Below, in pieces: positions 25,728-33,567 of a DNA stretch of 64,000 nt; positions within the stretch are counted from its first letter, which is position 1, and each line of letters begins with the position of its first letter. Under the pieces are notes generated by a model. The model saw nothing but the letters and a program-made list of their open reading frames with translations. It had not been told where the DNA came from and made no database searches. Source of the DNA: an uncultured Rhodospirillales bacterium (GTDB lineage Bacteria > Pseudomonadota > Alphaproteobacteria > Acetobacterales > Acetobacteraceae). The stretch lies in NCBI GenBank assembly GCA_903928895.1, contig CAIYSR010000150.1, positions 1 through 64,000 of the forward strand, written 5' to 3'. The translations under genes and the position numbers were made by a program.

Positions 25728-26904
25728 TCCGCGCCCGCTCCTCCTCGCGCTCGCCCTCGCCTGCGCCGCCGCCCTGCCGGCCCGGGCGGAACGCATCGCC
25801 GACTTCATGGTGATGGACGTCTGCCTCGACGCCGACGGCGCCGTGCTCCAAGGCGCGGCACCGATCGATCCGGGCTGCCAACGCCGCCGCAAGATCGCCG
25901 CCGGCGAGCTGCCGCCCTACCGCCTGCGCAACTGGCCGCCGCGCGACGCCGCCTGCCACGACGGGCTGCTCATCAAGTACAACCTTCCGGTCCGCCGCAA
26001 CGGCGTCGAGCGTATCGTCAGCTTCACCGACCGCGCCACCGCCTCGGGCTGCGACACCGCGCCCGACGCCGAGGCCGAACTCGCCCGCGGCCTTTCGGTC
26101 CAGGGCCATGATGCCGGCTACGGCTACATCATGGCGAGCTGGAGCCCGGTGGCGATGTCGAGCTTCGAATCGCCGCTATGCAACGGCCCCGGCGGCGACG
26201 CCAGGCGCTTCGAGCGCGGCTGGGTGCTCGGCCCCGCCGAACTCCCCCCGCCAGGCCGGCCCGGCTGGGGCGTCTTCCCCTCGCGCGCCGCCTCCGGCCC
26301 CGCTGCCCTCGCCGGCGCGCCCTGCCCGGCCCGCTACAACGCCGGGCTGACCCTGTGGCTGCTCGACACCATGGACTTCGGGGCCGCCCGCCTGCCCGCC
26401 CTGGTCACCCACCACTTCGCCCGCGCCGATGCCGCCGGCATCGCCCCCGGTCCCGCCCAGCAGGTCGAGCGCACCTACTGGACCCACGAATTCGGCCTCA
26501 CCCGCTGGGAGAAATGGGCGCGCGAGGACTGGGTCCACCCGCGCAGCGCCCGCCCCGCCGCCGAACTCGCCGCCGCCCTGTTCGCGCGCGGCCGCTGCAC
26601 CCGCCCCTACGCCCTGCCCGCCATCCTCACCCCAGGGCTGCACACCCTGCCGCTCGCCGAAGCCGGCCTCTGGCGCCAGGTCTTCATCGACCCCCGCACC
26701 GGCGAACGCCATCCCTGGGTGATGACCCTGTGCGAGGACTACACCAACATCGTCCGCGCCCCCCCCTCCGCCGCCGCCCTGGCCGATGCCAGCCGCCTCG
26801 ACGATGCCTATTGGCGTGCCCCCCCCGCTCCCCGCACACCGCCACCCCACACACCGCCCGCCCGGCCCCCCACCGCCCCCGTCGCCGCGAAGGCCGCCCC
26901 GTGA
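25717..26904 (+). CDS. Secreted protein of unknown function in glycan-export operon
   Basis: I do not recognise this 395-residue protein. It has a clear signal peptide (PLLLALALACAAALPARA, cleavage near 24). The mature domain is rich in aromatic residues, with several cysteines (in MVMDVCLDADG, DPGCQ, DAACHDG, ASGCDTA, ESPLCNG, APCPARY, GRCTRPY, TLCED), suggesting periplasmic disulfides. The last 40 residues are a Pro/Thr/Ala tail. It overlaps the ATPase gene by 11 nt and its stop is fused to the GTG of the KpsE-like gene. A role in trimming, modifying or binding the exported glycan is plausible but unproven; no catalytic motif was seen. Confidence 0.7.
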   Translation: MRPDPRPLLLALALACAAALPARAERIADFMVMDVCLDADGAVLQGAAPIDPGCQRRRKIAAGELPPYRLRNWPPRDAACHDGLLIKYNLPVRRNGVERIVSFTDRATASGCDTAPDAEAELARGLSVQGHDAGYGYIMASWSPVAMSSFESPLCNGPGGDARRFERGWVLGPAELPPPGRPGWGVFPSRAASGPAALAGAPCPARYNAGLTLWLLDTMDFGAARLPALVTHHFARADAAGIAPGPAQQVERTYWTHEFGLTRWEKWAREDWVHPRSARPAAELAAALFARGRCTRPYALPAILTPGLHTLPLAEAGLWRQVFIDPRTGERHPWVMTLCEDYTNIVRAPPSAAALADASRLDDAYWRAPPAPRTPPPHTPPARPPTAPVAAKAAP

Positions 26905-28070
26905 ACCTGCCGCTCGACCCGATCTCCGTCCGCCACTCCCTGCCCGGCCGCGCGCCCGGCCGCCTCGGCCTGCGCGGCCACAGCTTCCTGCTCGCCGTGG
27001 TGCTGCCGACCGTGCTGATCGGTCTCTTTTTCGCGCTGATCGCCGCCCCGCAATACGTCGTCTCCTTCCGCTACAGCGTCGTCTCCGAATCCGGCGCGGT
27101 GAAAAACAACGACATCCTCGGCCTCTCCTCCGGCACCCCGTCGAAACATTTCGACTTCGTGGTCGCCGACTACGCCCTCTCCGGCCAGGCCGTGGCCGAC
27201 CTCTCGGAGAACCTCCGCCTCGCCGCCATGTTCCACCCGCCCGGCTACGATTTCATCTTCCGCTTCTGGTGGGATGACGGCTCGCCCGAGCGCCTGACCG
27301 CCTATTGGCGCAACTTCGTCATCGCCTCCCATTTCGACACCTACACCGGCATCGGCACCGTCGAGGTCCGCGCCTTCAGCCCCGCCGACGCGCAAAAAAT
27401 CGGCCAGACCCTGCTCAAACACGTCGAAGCCATGGTCAACGACCTCGGCCAGCCCTCGCGCGAGACCGCCGTGCGCGCCGCCCGCGAGGAGCTCGCCGCC
27501 GCCGAGGCCCGGCTCCAGGCGGTGCTCAAGCGCCTCGCCGAATTCCGCCAGCAGCAGCGCACCTACCTGCCCAGCCGCCCCGCCGATTCCACCGAGGCGC
27601 TCGCCGCCTCCCTGCGCCAGAACCTCGCCGCGATGAACGCCCAGCTCAGTTCCCTCGGCCGCGCCCTCAGCCCCGGCGCACCGGCCGTCGTCAACCTGCG
27701 CTCGCAGATCGCCGCCGCCGAACAGGAGCTCGAACGGGTCAACGAAGTCCTCGGCGACGGCGGCGCCACCGCCACCGCCCCCGGCGCCCGCCCGCGCATG
27801 CCCGGCATGCTCGGCGCCTACGAAAACATCGAGGCCGAGCGCAACTTCGCCCTCACCGCCCACGAGGAGGCGCTGCGCCATCTCGAACAGGTCGAGTTCA
27901 ACGCCAAGGTCCAGCATCTCTATCTGCACGCCCATGCCCGCCCGCAGCTGCCCAGATCCGCCGCCGCCCCGCGCCCCGTGGTGTGGACGGCGCTGGCCTT
28001 CATCGGCCTCTCCACCTGCTGGATGATCGCCATGCTGCTGTTCTTCGCCATGCGCGACCACACGAGGTAG
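26901..28070 (+). CDS. Capsule-export inner-membrane protein, KpsE/Wzz-like (PCP)
   Basis: A 389-residue polysaccharide co-polymerase-type protein. A membrane helix at about 31-53 (LLAVVLPTVLIGLFFALIA) and one near 362-383 flank a large periplasmic part with a long coiled coil (about 190-300: REELAAAEARLQAVLKRLAE). IAAPQYVVSFRYSVVSESG resembles the start of KpsE/BexC proteins. It is expected to link the ABC exporter to the outer-membrane translocon. The start is GTG at 26901, which overlaps the previous stop (GTGA); no better start exists. A KpsD/Wza-type outer-membrane partner is not in this window. Confidence 0.82.
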   Translation: MNLPLDPISVRHSLPGRAPGRLGLRGHSFLLAVVLPTVLIGLFFALIAAPQYVVSFRYSVVSESGAVKNNDILGLSSGTPSKHFDFVVADYALSGQAVADLSENLRLAAMFHPPGYDFIFRFWWDDGSPERLTAYWRNFVIASHFDTYTGIGTVEVRAFSPADAQKIGQTLLKHVEAMVNDLGQPSRETAVRAAREELAAAEARLQAVLKRLAEFRQQQRTYLPSRPADSTEALAASLRQNLAAMNAQLSSLGRALSPGAPAVVNLRSQIAAAEQELERVNEVLGDGGATATAPGARPRMPGMLGAYENIEAERNFALTAHEEALRHLEQVEFNAKVQHLYLHAHARPQLPRSAAAPRPVVWTALAFIGLSTCWMIAMLLFFAMRDHTR

Positions 28071-28073
28071 GGC

Positions 28074-28154
28074 ATGACCGACCCGGACTTCACCGATGCC
28101 GACTTCAACGCAACCCGCGAGCCGCACCGCCGGAATGACAGGGGAACAAAGTGA
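28074..28154 (+). CDS. Very small coupled ORF (26 aa)
   Basis: An ATG 4 nt after the KpsE-like stop opens a 26-codon frame, MTDPDFTDADFNATREPHRR plus NDRGTK. Its stop overlaps the GTG start of the next ORF as GTGA. It is highly charged, with no hydrophobic segment. The tight fit on both sides, with the same overlap style as the rest of the operon, argues for translation, possibly as a leader for the following gene. No homologue is known to me and chance cannot be excluded. Confidence 0.4.
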   Translation: MTDPDFTDADFNATREPHRRNDRGTK

Positions 28155-28396
28155 TCCAATCTGATTTCGAAACGGAACCCGCCGGCGACACGCAAGACGC
28201 GCCGCCCGCGCCCGCCACCGCCGGCCGCCGCGCCAGCCGCGAACGCACGGTGCAGGTCAGCCTGCGCCTGCCCGCCAACTGGATGGTCGCCCTACGCCAA
28301 CGCGCCCTCGCCGCCGCGGCGGCCGAAGACGCGATGATCACGCCCCAGGAAATCGTCCGCCGCATGATCGCCGACTCGCTCAAGCCGCAGCCCTGA
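28151..28396 (+). CDS. Small protein with ribbon-helix-helix-like C-terminus
   Basis: An 81-residue protein starting with GTG. The first 30 residues are acidic and probably unstructured. Residues about 33-80 read RTVQVSLRLPANWMVALRQR, then ITPQEIVRRMIADSLKPQP: one beta strand followed by two helices, the layout of a MetJ/Arc/CopG ribbon-helix-helix fold. It would be a candidate autoregulator of the glycan operon or of the divergent adhesin operon, whose spacer holds a palindrome. Strand-helix-helix layout is all the evidence; the fold call is tentative. It is the last gene of the operon, followed by an A/T-rich hairpin. Confidence 0.55.
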   Translation: MIQSDFETEPAGDTQDAPPAPATAGRRASRERTVQVSLRLPANWMVALRQRALAAAAAEDAMITPQEIVRRMIADSLKPQP

Positions 28397-28430
28397 GCCA
28401 CGGCTTCGCCAGCACACAGGGTAGGCAAGC

Positions 28431-28454
28431 GGTTCTTTTTTGAAAAAAAGAACC
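28431..28454 (+). terminator. Probable intrinsic terminator after the glycan-export operon
   Basis: GGTTCTTTTTT and AAAAAAGAACC form a perfect 11-bp stem around a 2-nt centre, 34 bp after the last stop codon. The A/T-rich stem is unlike a classic GC hairpin but can act in both directions. It also belongs to the dispersed hairpin family described in the following entries. Confidence 0.5.
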
Positions 28455-28503
28455 AAAAAACTTTCAGCCGCTGGCCTCTTCCCGTGGCGAGGGGCGAAGC
28501 CAG

Positions 28504-28564
28504 AGCGTGATCGTTTGAGGCCGACCGGTCAGAAAACGTGAATCACGCGACAAAGCAAAGAGCT
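28504..28564 (+). repeat. 61-bp dispersed repeat, copy 1
   Basis: It begins AGCGTGATCGTTTGAGGC and ends near CACGCGACAAAGCAAAG. The second copy is at 61652-61712; by eye 54 of 61 positions agree. Each copy has GCGTGA near one end and TCACGC near the other, so it can fold. Both copies lie in gaps between convergent genes. Confidence 0.8.
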
Positions 28565-28658
28565 GGAGCTTTGTCGGAACGCCTATCAGTTCCGATAAAG
28601 CTCCAGCGGACGAAACGTTTTTGCTTCTTTTTTCAAAAAGAAGCGCTTCCTTCCCGTC

Positions 28659-29576
28659 TCAGATCGCGTCGTACGGATAGACGTCGCGCGTGCGCTCCAG
28701 CGGCGTGAAGCTGTTCTTCCACGCCCCCGGGATCGTCTGCGCCAGCGTCTCCACCGACCAGCCATCGCCGCGCTGGATGGTGCGGATCGGCCGCGGCTGG
28801 CTGTAGAGATAGATCTCGTTGCCGCGCGCGCCGAAAATCTGCCCGGTGATGTCGGCCGCCGAATCGGAGGACAGGAAGGCCGCGAGCTGCGCCACCTGGT
28901 CCGGCCGCGTCTTCGCCGCCCGTTCCGCCATCTGCGCCTCGCTCTGCCCCGGCACGGTCTCGATCATGCGGCTGAACGCATGCGGCCCGATGCAGTTCGA
29001 GCGCACCTTGTAGCGCGCCGCATCGCCGGCGATCGCCCGCGACAGCCCGGCGATGCCAAGCTTGGCCGCGGCGTAGTTGACCTGCCCGACCGAGCCGATC
29101 AGCCCCGAGGTCGAGGTCATATGCACGAAGGCCCCGCTCTCCTGGGCGCGGAAGAACGGGATCGCGGCGCGGCTGGTATAGAAGGCGCCATACAGATGCA
29201 CCTTGCACACCGCGTCGAATTCCTCCGGCGTCATCCGGTGGAAGATGCCGTCGCGCAGGATGCCGGCATTGTTCACCACGATGTCGATCTTGCCGAACGT
29301 GTCGACCGCCGCCTTCACCATCCGCTGCGCCGCGTCCCAGTCCGCCACGCTGTCGCCATTGGCGATCGCGGTGCCCTGGCCATGCTTGCTGTTGATCTCC
29401 GAGGCCACCTGCTGCGCCTTGGTCTCGTCCTTGCCCGAACCATCGACGGCGCCGCCGAGGTCGTTGACCACGACCTGCGCCCCGTTCTCCGCCATCACCA
29501 GCGCAATGGCGCGGCCGATCCCGCCGCCCGATCCGGTCACCAGGGCAACCTTGCCCTCCAGCATTTTCTTGGACAT
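28659..29576 (-). CDS. Short-chain dehydrogenase (3-hydroxyacyl-CoA dehydrogenase / MFE-2-like)
   Basis: A 305-residue NAD(P)-dependent oxidoreductase of the classical SDR fold: TGSGGGIG cofactor loop near 14-21, NDLGG after beta-2, NNAG near 100, catalytic Ser in MTSTSGLIGS and YAAAK. The GGAVDGSGKDETKAQ insert is like that in the dehydrogenase domain of peroxisomal multifunctional enzyme 2, which suggests a hydroxyacyl-CoA or related substrate. The ATG at 29576 is preceded by AGGAG; an upstream in-frame ATG at 29648 would run into the CoA-transferase gene. It is the last gene of an operon with a CoA-transferase and an amidohydrolase, so a catabolic acyl-CoA route is likely. Confidence 0.85.
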   Translation of the reverse strand: MSKKMLEGKVALVTGSGGGIGRAIALVMAENGAQVVVNDLGGAVDGSGKDETKAQQVASEINSKHGQGTAIANGDSVADWDAAQRMVKAAVDTFGKIDIVVNNAGILRDGIFHRMTPEEFDAVCKVHLYGAFYTSRAAIPFFRAQESGAFVHMTSTSGLIGSVGQVNYAAAKLGIAGLSRAIAGDAARYKVRSNCIGPHAFSRMIETVPGQSEAQMAERAAKTRPDQVAQLAAFLSSDSAADITGQIFGARGNEIYLYSQPRPIRTIQRGDGWSVETLAQTIPGAWKNSFTPLERTRDVYPYDAI

Positions 29577-29598
29577 CTCTGCACTCCTGTTGGAAATT

Positions 29599-30747
29599 CT
29601 AGTCGGTTGGAAAATCGGAATTATGCTCGCCCAGCCTGGGCGAATCACTGCGTGGGAACGGCCGCGCCCCGTCGAACGAGATCGGCAGCCCCATCACCTT
29701 CAGCCCGCTGCCCGGCAGCTCCCGCACCATGTCGATCGCGGCAAGCTGCGGCGAATTGGCGACCTCGCCGATATCGTTGACCGGCGCGCACGGCACGCCG
29801 ACGCCCTCCAGCAGCGCCATCCAGTGGTCGCGCGGCCGCGTCGCCAGCTCGGCATCCATCAGCGCCACAAGTTCCGGCCGATGCAGCGCCCGCTGCCGAC
29901 CGTTCTCGAAGCGCGGATCGGCCGACCATTCCGCATGGCCCATCGCCTTCGCCAGCTTGACGAACAGCCGGTCATTGCCGGCGGCGATGCAGATCGGCCG
30001 GTCCGCGGTCTCGAAGGTTTGGTACGGCGTCAGCAGGTTCGAGGCGGTGCCATGCCGCTCCGGGATTTTGCCGCCGAGCAGGTAGCCGTTGACGGAGCCG
30101 TCGACCAGCGCCACCGCGCTCTCGAACAGCGAGGTATCCACCACGCAGCCCTTGCCCGTGATATCGCGCTGGCGCAGCCCGGCCAGCGCCCCGATCACGC
30201 ACCACATCCCCGTGGTCTTGTCGTTGACGGCGGCGCCGGCGAAGGTCGGCGGGTCCGATTTGCGCCCGGTCATCGACATCAGCCCGCCATAGGCCTGCAA
30301 CAGCGGATCGAACCCCGGCGCCAGCCGCAACGGCCCCGCCGCGCCGAACGCCCAGATCGAGCAGTAGATCAGCCGCGGATTGACCACCAGCAGATCGGCC
30401 GGCGCGATGCCGAATTTCTCCACGATCCCCGGCCGCAGGTTCTGGATCACCACGTCGGCGTCCAGCACCATCTTCTTCAGCCGCGCGATATCGCCGTCCT
30501 GCGTGATGTCGATGGTCACCGAGCGCTTGTTGCGGTTCATCGCATGGAAAAACAGCGCGTCGCCCTCGATGAACGGCGGCCCCCACAGCCGCGCGTCGTC
30601 GCCGCCGTCGGGCTTCTCGATCTTGATCACATCGGCGCCCATATCAGCCAGAATCACGCCGGCCAGCGGACCCGCCAGCGCCTGGCCGATCTCGATGACG
30701 CGGATGCCGTCGAGCGGCCCCTGCATCGCGGTCGCCTCCGCCGTCAT
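29599..30747 (-). CDS. CaiB/BaiF family (class III) CoA-transferase
   Basis: A 382-residue enzyme that moves CoA between carboxylic acids. Family signs: RVIEIGQALAGPLAGVILAD near the N-terminus, GADVIKIEKP, AMNRNKRSV, and the catalytic aspartate in VNDKTTG (Asp176), followed by VDTSLFESAVAL. The ATG at 30747 overlaps the amidohydrolase stop (ATGA); a second ATG eight codons on is possible. With the downstream SDR it probably activates an acid and then oxidises the acyl-CoA. The exact acid cannot be told from the sequence. Confidence 0.92.
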   Translation of the reverse strand: MTAEATAMQGPLDGIRVIEIGQALAGPLAGVILADMGADVIKIEKPDGGDDARLWGPPFIEGDALFFHAMNRNKRSVTIDITQDGDIARLKKMVLDADVVIQNLRPGIVEKFGIAPADLLVVNPRLIYCSIWAFGAAGPLRLAPGFDPLLQAYGGLMSMTGRKSDPPTFAGAAVNDKTTGMWCVIGALAGLRQRDITGKGCVVDTSLFESAVALVDGSVNGYLLGGKIPERHGTASNLLTPYQTFETADRPICIAAGNDRLFVKLAKAMGHAEWSADPRFENGRQRALHRPELVALMDAELATRPRDHWMALLEGVGVPCAPVNDIGEVANSPQLAAIDMVRELPGSGLKVMGLPISFDGARPFPRSDSPRLGEHNSDFPTD

Positions 30748-31790
30748 ACCGCCAGTCCGAGCCGGTAGAACGCATTGGCCGCGCCGCGGAACAGCGCCAC
30801 CTTCTCGTCCGCACTCGCCCCGGCCGCCAGCTTCTTGCAGGCATTCCAGAACACCGGATAGGAGTAGCTGCCCTTGTCCACCGGGAAATTGCTCTCGAAC
30901 ATGCACCGTTGCGCCCCGAAGGCTTCGATGCAGGTGTCGATATAGGGTTTCCATGCCGCCGCCAGCGTGTCCGACGAAGGCGGCAGCGCCGCATGCTCGA
31001 AGCCGAACCCGTTGATCCGCATGCCGAGCCCGCCCAGCTTGACCATCACATTCGGACAGCCCGCCAGCGCCTTGATCGCCGCCGCCCAGCCCGGAAATTC
31101 CTCCTTGTGCCTGCCCTCGAAGCGCCCGATGCCGAGCGGCCCGCCGACATGGTTGAGCACGATCGCCGTGCCCGGGAACGCCCGCGCCAGGTCGAGCAAT
31201 TCCCCCATCTGCGGGTGGTACAGCCAGGCCTCGAACGACATCCCCATCGGCGCCAGCCGCGCGAACCCGGCGCGGAACGCCGCATCCGCCAGCAGCCCCG
31301 CCGGCACCGCATTGCCCGGATTGATCATCACCGGATCCGGATCATGCGCCACGATATGGCGGATCCCCCGGAACCGCCCGCCGCCGGCGCGGATATGCGC
31401 CTCCAGCACCGCGTCCACCGCCTCGCCCAGGCGCAGATCGGCATGGCCGACGATCCCCGCGCAAATCCGCCCGGGCCCGTAGATCCCGCTCGCCCCCATC
31501 GCCGCGGCGCCGTTGACGAACTCGGTCTCGCCGATCGGCCGCAGCGCCTCCGGCCCGTCTGCCTTGTGGAAGGCGCGCGCCTGCACGAACACGGTGGCGA
31601 TGATGTTATGCCCGCTGCCGACATCGGCGAGCAGGTCATGCGGCATGTAGCGCCAGCCCGGCCGGTCCCACAAATGATGATGCGGATCGATGATCGGCAG
31701 GCCCGGCTCGAGGATGTCCTCGTGATACAGCGCCAGCCAGTCCTCGCGCACCGCCAGATAAGGGTTCGCCGCCGCCTGCGTGCCGCTCAT
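30744..31790 (-). CDS. Amidohydrolase-2 family metal-dependent hydrolase
   Basis: A 348-residue TIM-barrel hydrolase of the COG3618/amidohydrolase-2 group. The metal site starts with IDPHHHLWD (His37 and His39). Further conserved parts are GIRHIVAHDPD, LNHVGGPLG, VMVKLGGLGM and, at the end of the barrel, CMFESNFPVDKGSYSY. Relatives open lactones or decarboxylate ring-derived acids. It is the first gene of the three-gene operon with a CoA-transferase and an SDR. An ORF for a hypothetical protein reads away upstream, leaving a 171-bp promoter region between them. Confidence 0.88.
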   Translation of the reverse strand: MSGTQAAANPYLAVREDWLALYHEDILEPGLPIIDPHHHLWDRPGWRYMPHDLLADVGSGHNIIATVFVQARAFHKADGPEALRPIGETEFVNGAAAMGASGIYGPGRICAGIVGHADLRLGEAVDAVLEAHIRAGGGRFRGIRHIVAHDPDPVMINPGNAVPAGLLADAAFRAGFARLAPMGMSFEAWLYHPQMGELLDLARAFPGTAIVLNHVGGPLGIGRFEGRHKEEFPGWAAAIKALAGCPNVMVKLGGLGMRINGFGFEHAALPPSSDTLAAAWKPYIDTCIEAFGAQRCMFESNFPVDKGSYSYPVFWNACKKLAAGASADEKVALFRGAANAFYRLGLAV

Positions 31791-31923
31791 GCCGTCATCC
31801 TCCCGGGCGCCGGTCCGGGCCGCGCCATTCTCCGCCCCAGCCTGTCCGCCGCGCGCGAGGCGGTCAAGGGGGCGGAGCCTTGCCTGCCTTTTTTCCGCTT
31901 GCCCCGGCCGCAGAGAGTTTTGC

Positions 31924-31952
31924 TTGACGCGCAGCGGCGATAGTAATTAAAG
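31924..31952 (+). promoter_or_regulatory. Possible promoter for a leaderless transcript
   Basis: TTGACG (31924-31929) and TTAAAG (31947-31952) are 17 bp apart. Transcription would start near 31959, only a few bases before the ATG at 31962. No Shine-Dalgarno sequence precedes that ATG, which fits leaderless translation. The -10 matches consensus at only three positions. Confidence 0.3.
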
Positions 31953-31961
31953 ATAACAGAC

Positions 31962-32546
31962 ATGCAAACCCTGGCCTCGCATCTCGGCGCCATACTCACC
32001 AGCCTGCGTGCCGTCATCGCGGCCGTGGCCCACCGCGAGCGCGTCCATGCCGCCGCCCTGGTCCTGGCCTGGGGCCATATCGGCCGCGCCGCGCGGCGCT
32101 TCGAATGCCTGTTCCTGCGCTGGTGCAATGGCACCCTGCCCAAGCCCCGCGGGCCCCGCGCCACGCCGCGTGCCGCTCGCGTCCGCGCCACCACCCCGCG
32201 GCTGCCGCGCGCCCATGGCTGGATGTTCTATCTGGATTCCGAAATCCGCACCTGCGGCAGCCAGTTCAACCATTTCCTCGCCACTCACCCCGATCTTCCC
32301 GCCTTCCTCGCCGCCGCGCCGCAAGCCGGCCGCATCCTGCGCCCGCTGTGTCGCCTCCTCCTCATCACCCCGCCCCCGCTCCTGGCCCTCCCGGGCGAAG
32401 CCGCCCGCAAGCCGCCCCCCTTGCGTGCGCCCCCCTTGCGTGCGCCCCGCCTGCGCGCGCCACGCCCGCCGCCTCCCGTCCCGCAACCGACCCCGGCCCC
32501 GCGCCCGTCCCCGCGCTACGTGCCCGATGTTTTTTCGCGCACCTGA
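31962..32546 (+). CDS. Hypothetical protein with conserved core and Pro/Arg-rich tail
   Basis: A 194-residue protein of no known function. The first half is helical (LASHLGAILTSLRAVIAAVA, LAWGHIGRAARRFECLFLRW), followed by a basic Pro/Arg linker. A second conserved-looking block is FLATHPDLPAFLAAAPQAGR and ILRPLCRLL. The tail is Pro/Ala/Arg repeats (APPLRAP units). I recall similar helical proteins with a PQAGR-LRPLC motif in Acetobacteraceae, which is why I accept it; this is memory, not a search. Other frames over the same bases lack these features. It stands alone between two minus-strand units. Confidence 0.6.
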   Translation: MQTLASHLGAILTSLRAVIAAVAHRERVHAAALVLAWGHIGRAARRFECLFLRWCNGTLPKPRGPRATPRAARVRATTPRLPRAHGWMFYLDSEIRTCGSQFNHFLATHPDLPAFLAAAPQAGRILRPLCRLLLITPPPLLALPGEAARKPPPLRAPPLRAPRLRAPRPPPPVPQPTPAPRPSPRYVPDVFSRT

Positions 32547-32588
32547 CCGGCAGCGCTTTCGCACGCCGATAATGTTACGAAATCGAAA

Positions 32589-33449
32589 TTAACAGGCCTG
32601 CCCCAGCAGCTCCAGCAGCACGGCGTTGAACGCCGCCGCCGCCTCGTACTGCACCCAGTGCCCGGCCCCCGCGATCACGCGGAAATCGATATCCGGCCGC
32701 ACCGACATCAGCCGCTCCCGCCGCGCCGCGATCGACGGCGTCGCCGTCACGTCGCGCTCCCCCCAGATACCGTTCAGCCGGTTCGGAAATTCTGCCACCG
32801 CATCGAGCAGCGCCGTCGTCGAGGCGAATTGCGGGCTCTTCATCCGCGTCCCCCGCGTGCTGACCTCCTGGATCGCCAGCGCCAGCCCGTCGATCGCCGC
32901 CGGATCGGCGATCATCAGCCGCCGCAGATTCTCCCGATGCGCCGCCACCCGCTCCGCCCCTTCCAGCGCCCGCACCTTCACCAGCCCCACCGAGTGGCGT
33001 GGAAATCCCATCGCCCCCGCCCCCACGATGGTCAGCGAGCGCAGCCGCGCCCCATGCACCGTCGCGACCTGGCTCGCGATCATGCCGCCGAACGAAAAGC
33101 CGCACAGATCGTAGCGCTCCCCCCCCAGCACCGCATCGATCCCCTCGGCCACGATCCGCCCCACGCTGGCCGGCGTATAGGGGTCCGGCGGCGAGGCCGA
33201 ATCGCCCAGGCCGGGCTGGTCCGGCACGATCACCCGATGCGTCTTCATCAGCACCGGGATATTGCGCGCCCAGTGCCGCCACGATCCGGACCCGCCATGC
33301 AGCAGCACCAGCGCCGGCCCCATGCCCCAGCTCCGCAACACCATCCGCCCCTCGCCGCAGGGCGAGGTGACATGCGCCGCCATCGCCTCCAGCTCCGGCA
33401 ACGGCTCATCCCCCGCCGCCACCGGATGCACGCCGAGCCGCTGGTCCAT
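32589..33449 (-). CDS. Alpha/beta hydrolase
   Basis: A 286-residue hydrolase with the usual catalytic set: oxyanion loop LLHGGSGSW, nucleophile elbow GFSFGGM (Ser119) and His264 in GAGHWVQYE. The acid lies probably in the IWGERDVTATP strand-end segment. Relatives cleave C-C bonds in meta-cleavage products or hydrolyse esters. The start at 33449 (MDQRLGVHPV) was chosen over ATGs at 33518 and 33569, which lie in or beside the divergent gene's control region. It diverges from a carboxymuconolactone-decarboxylase-like gene, and the pairing suggests one catabolic theme. Confidence 0.85.
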   Translation of the reverse strand: MDQRLGVHPVAAGDEPLPELEAMAAHVTSPCGEGRMVLRSWGMGPALVLLHGGSGSWRHWARNIPVLMKTHRVIVPDQPGLGDSASPPDPYTPASVGRIVAEGIDAVLGGERYDLCGFSFGGMIASQVATVHGARLRSLTIVGAGAMGFPRHSVGLVKVRALEGAERVAAHRENLRRLMIADPAAIDGLALAIQEVSTRGTRMKSPQFASTTALLDAVAEFPNRLNGIWGERDVTATPSIAARRERLMSVRPDIDFRVIAGAGHWVQYEAAAAFNAVLLELLGQAC

Positions 33450-33567
33450 GCGCTTGCCGATATCCACCGAACCGAATTCCCTGCCTGTGCCCCGCCAGCA
33501 TGCATCCCCTGCCCGCATTGACAAGCCGCGGAGCGAACCCCAGCGTCGTCCGACAGGGAGAACCGAC

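Larger units (their letters stand above)
28431..28644. repeat. Composite palindromic element between convergent operons
   Basis: Two hairpin modules face each other in inverted orientation: 28431-28454 (then AAAAAACTTTC) and 28623-28644 (arms GCTTCTTTTT/AAAAAGAAGC, preceded by AAACGTTTTT). Between them lie the 61-bp repeat (28504-28564) and a further imperfect hairpin at 28562-28607 with 19-nt arms (GCTGGAGCTTTGTCGGAAC and its near complement). No reading frame is present. The layout resembles a small non-autonomous palindromic element and fills almost all of the 262-bp convergent gap. Confidence 0.6.

Noticed and set aside
29203-30768. Plus-strand frame of 521 codons opposite the SDR and CoA-transferase
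   Set aside because: It covers two well-supported enzymes on the other strand and shows no motif of its own.
32008-32592. Alternative frame over the hypothetical gene at 31962
   Set aside because: It gives a low-complexity Pro/Ser/Ala protein; the 31962 frame keeps a plausible helical core and the PQAGR...LRPLC motif.
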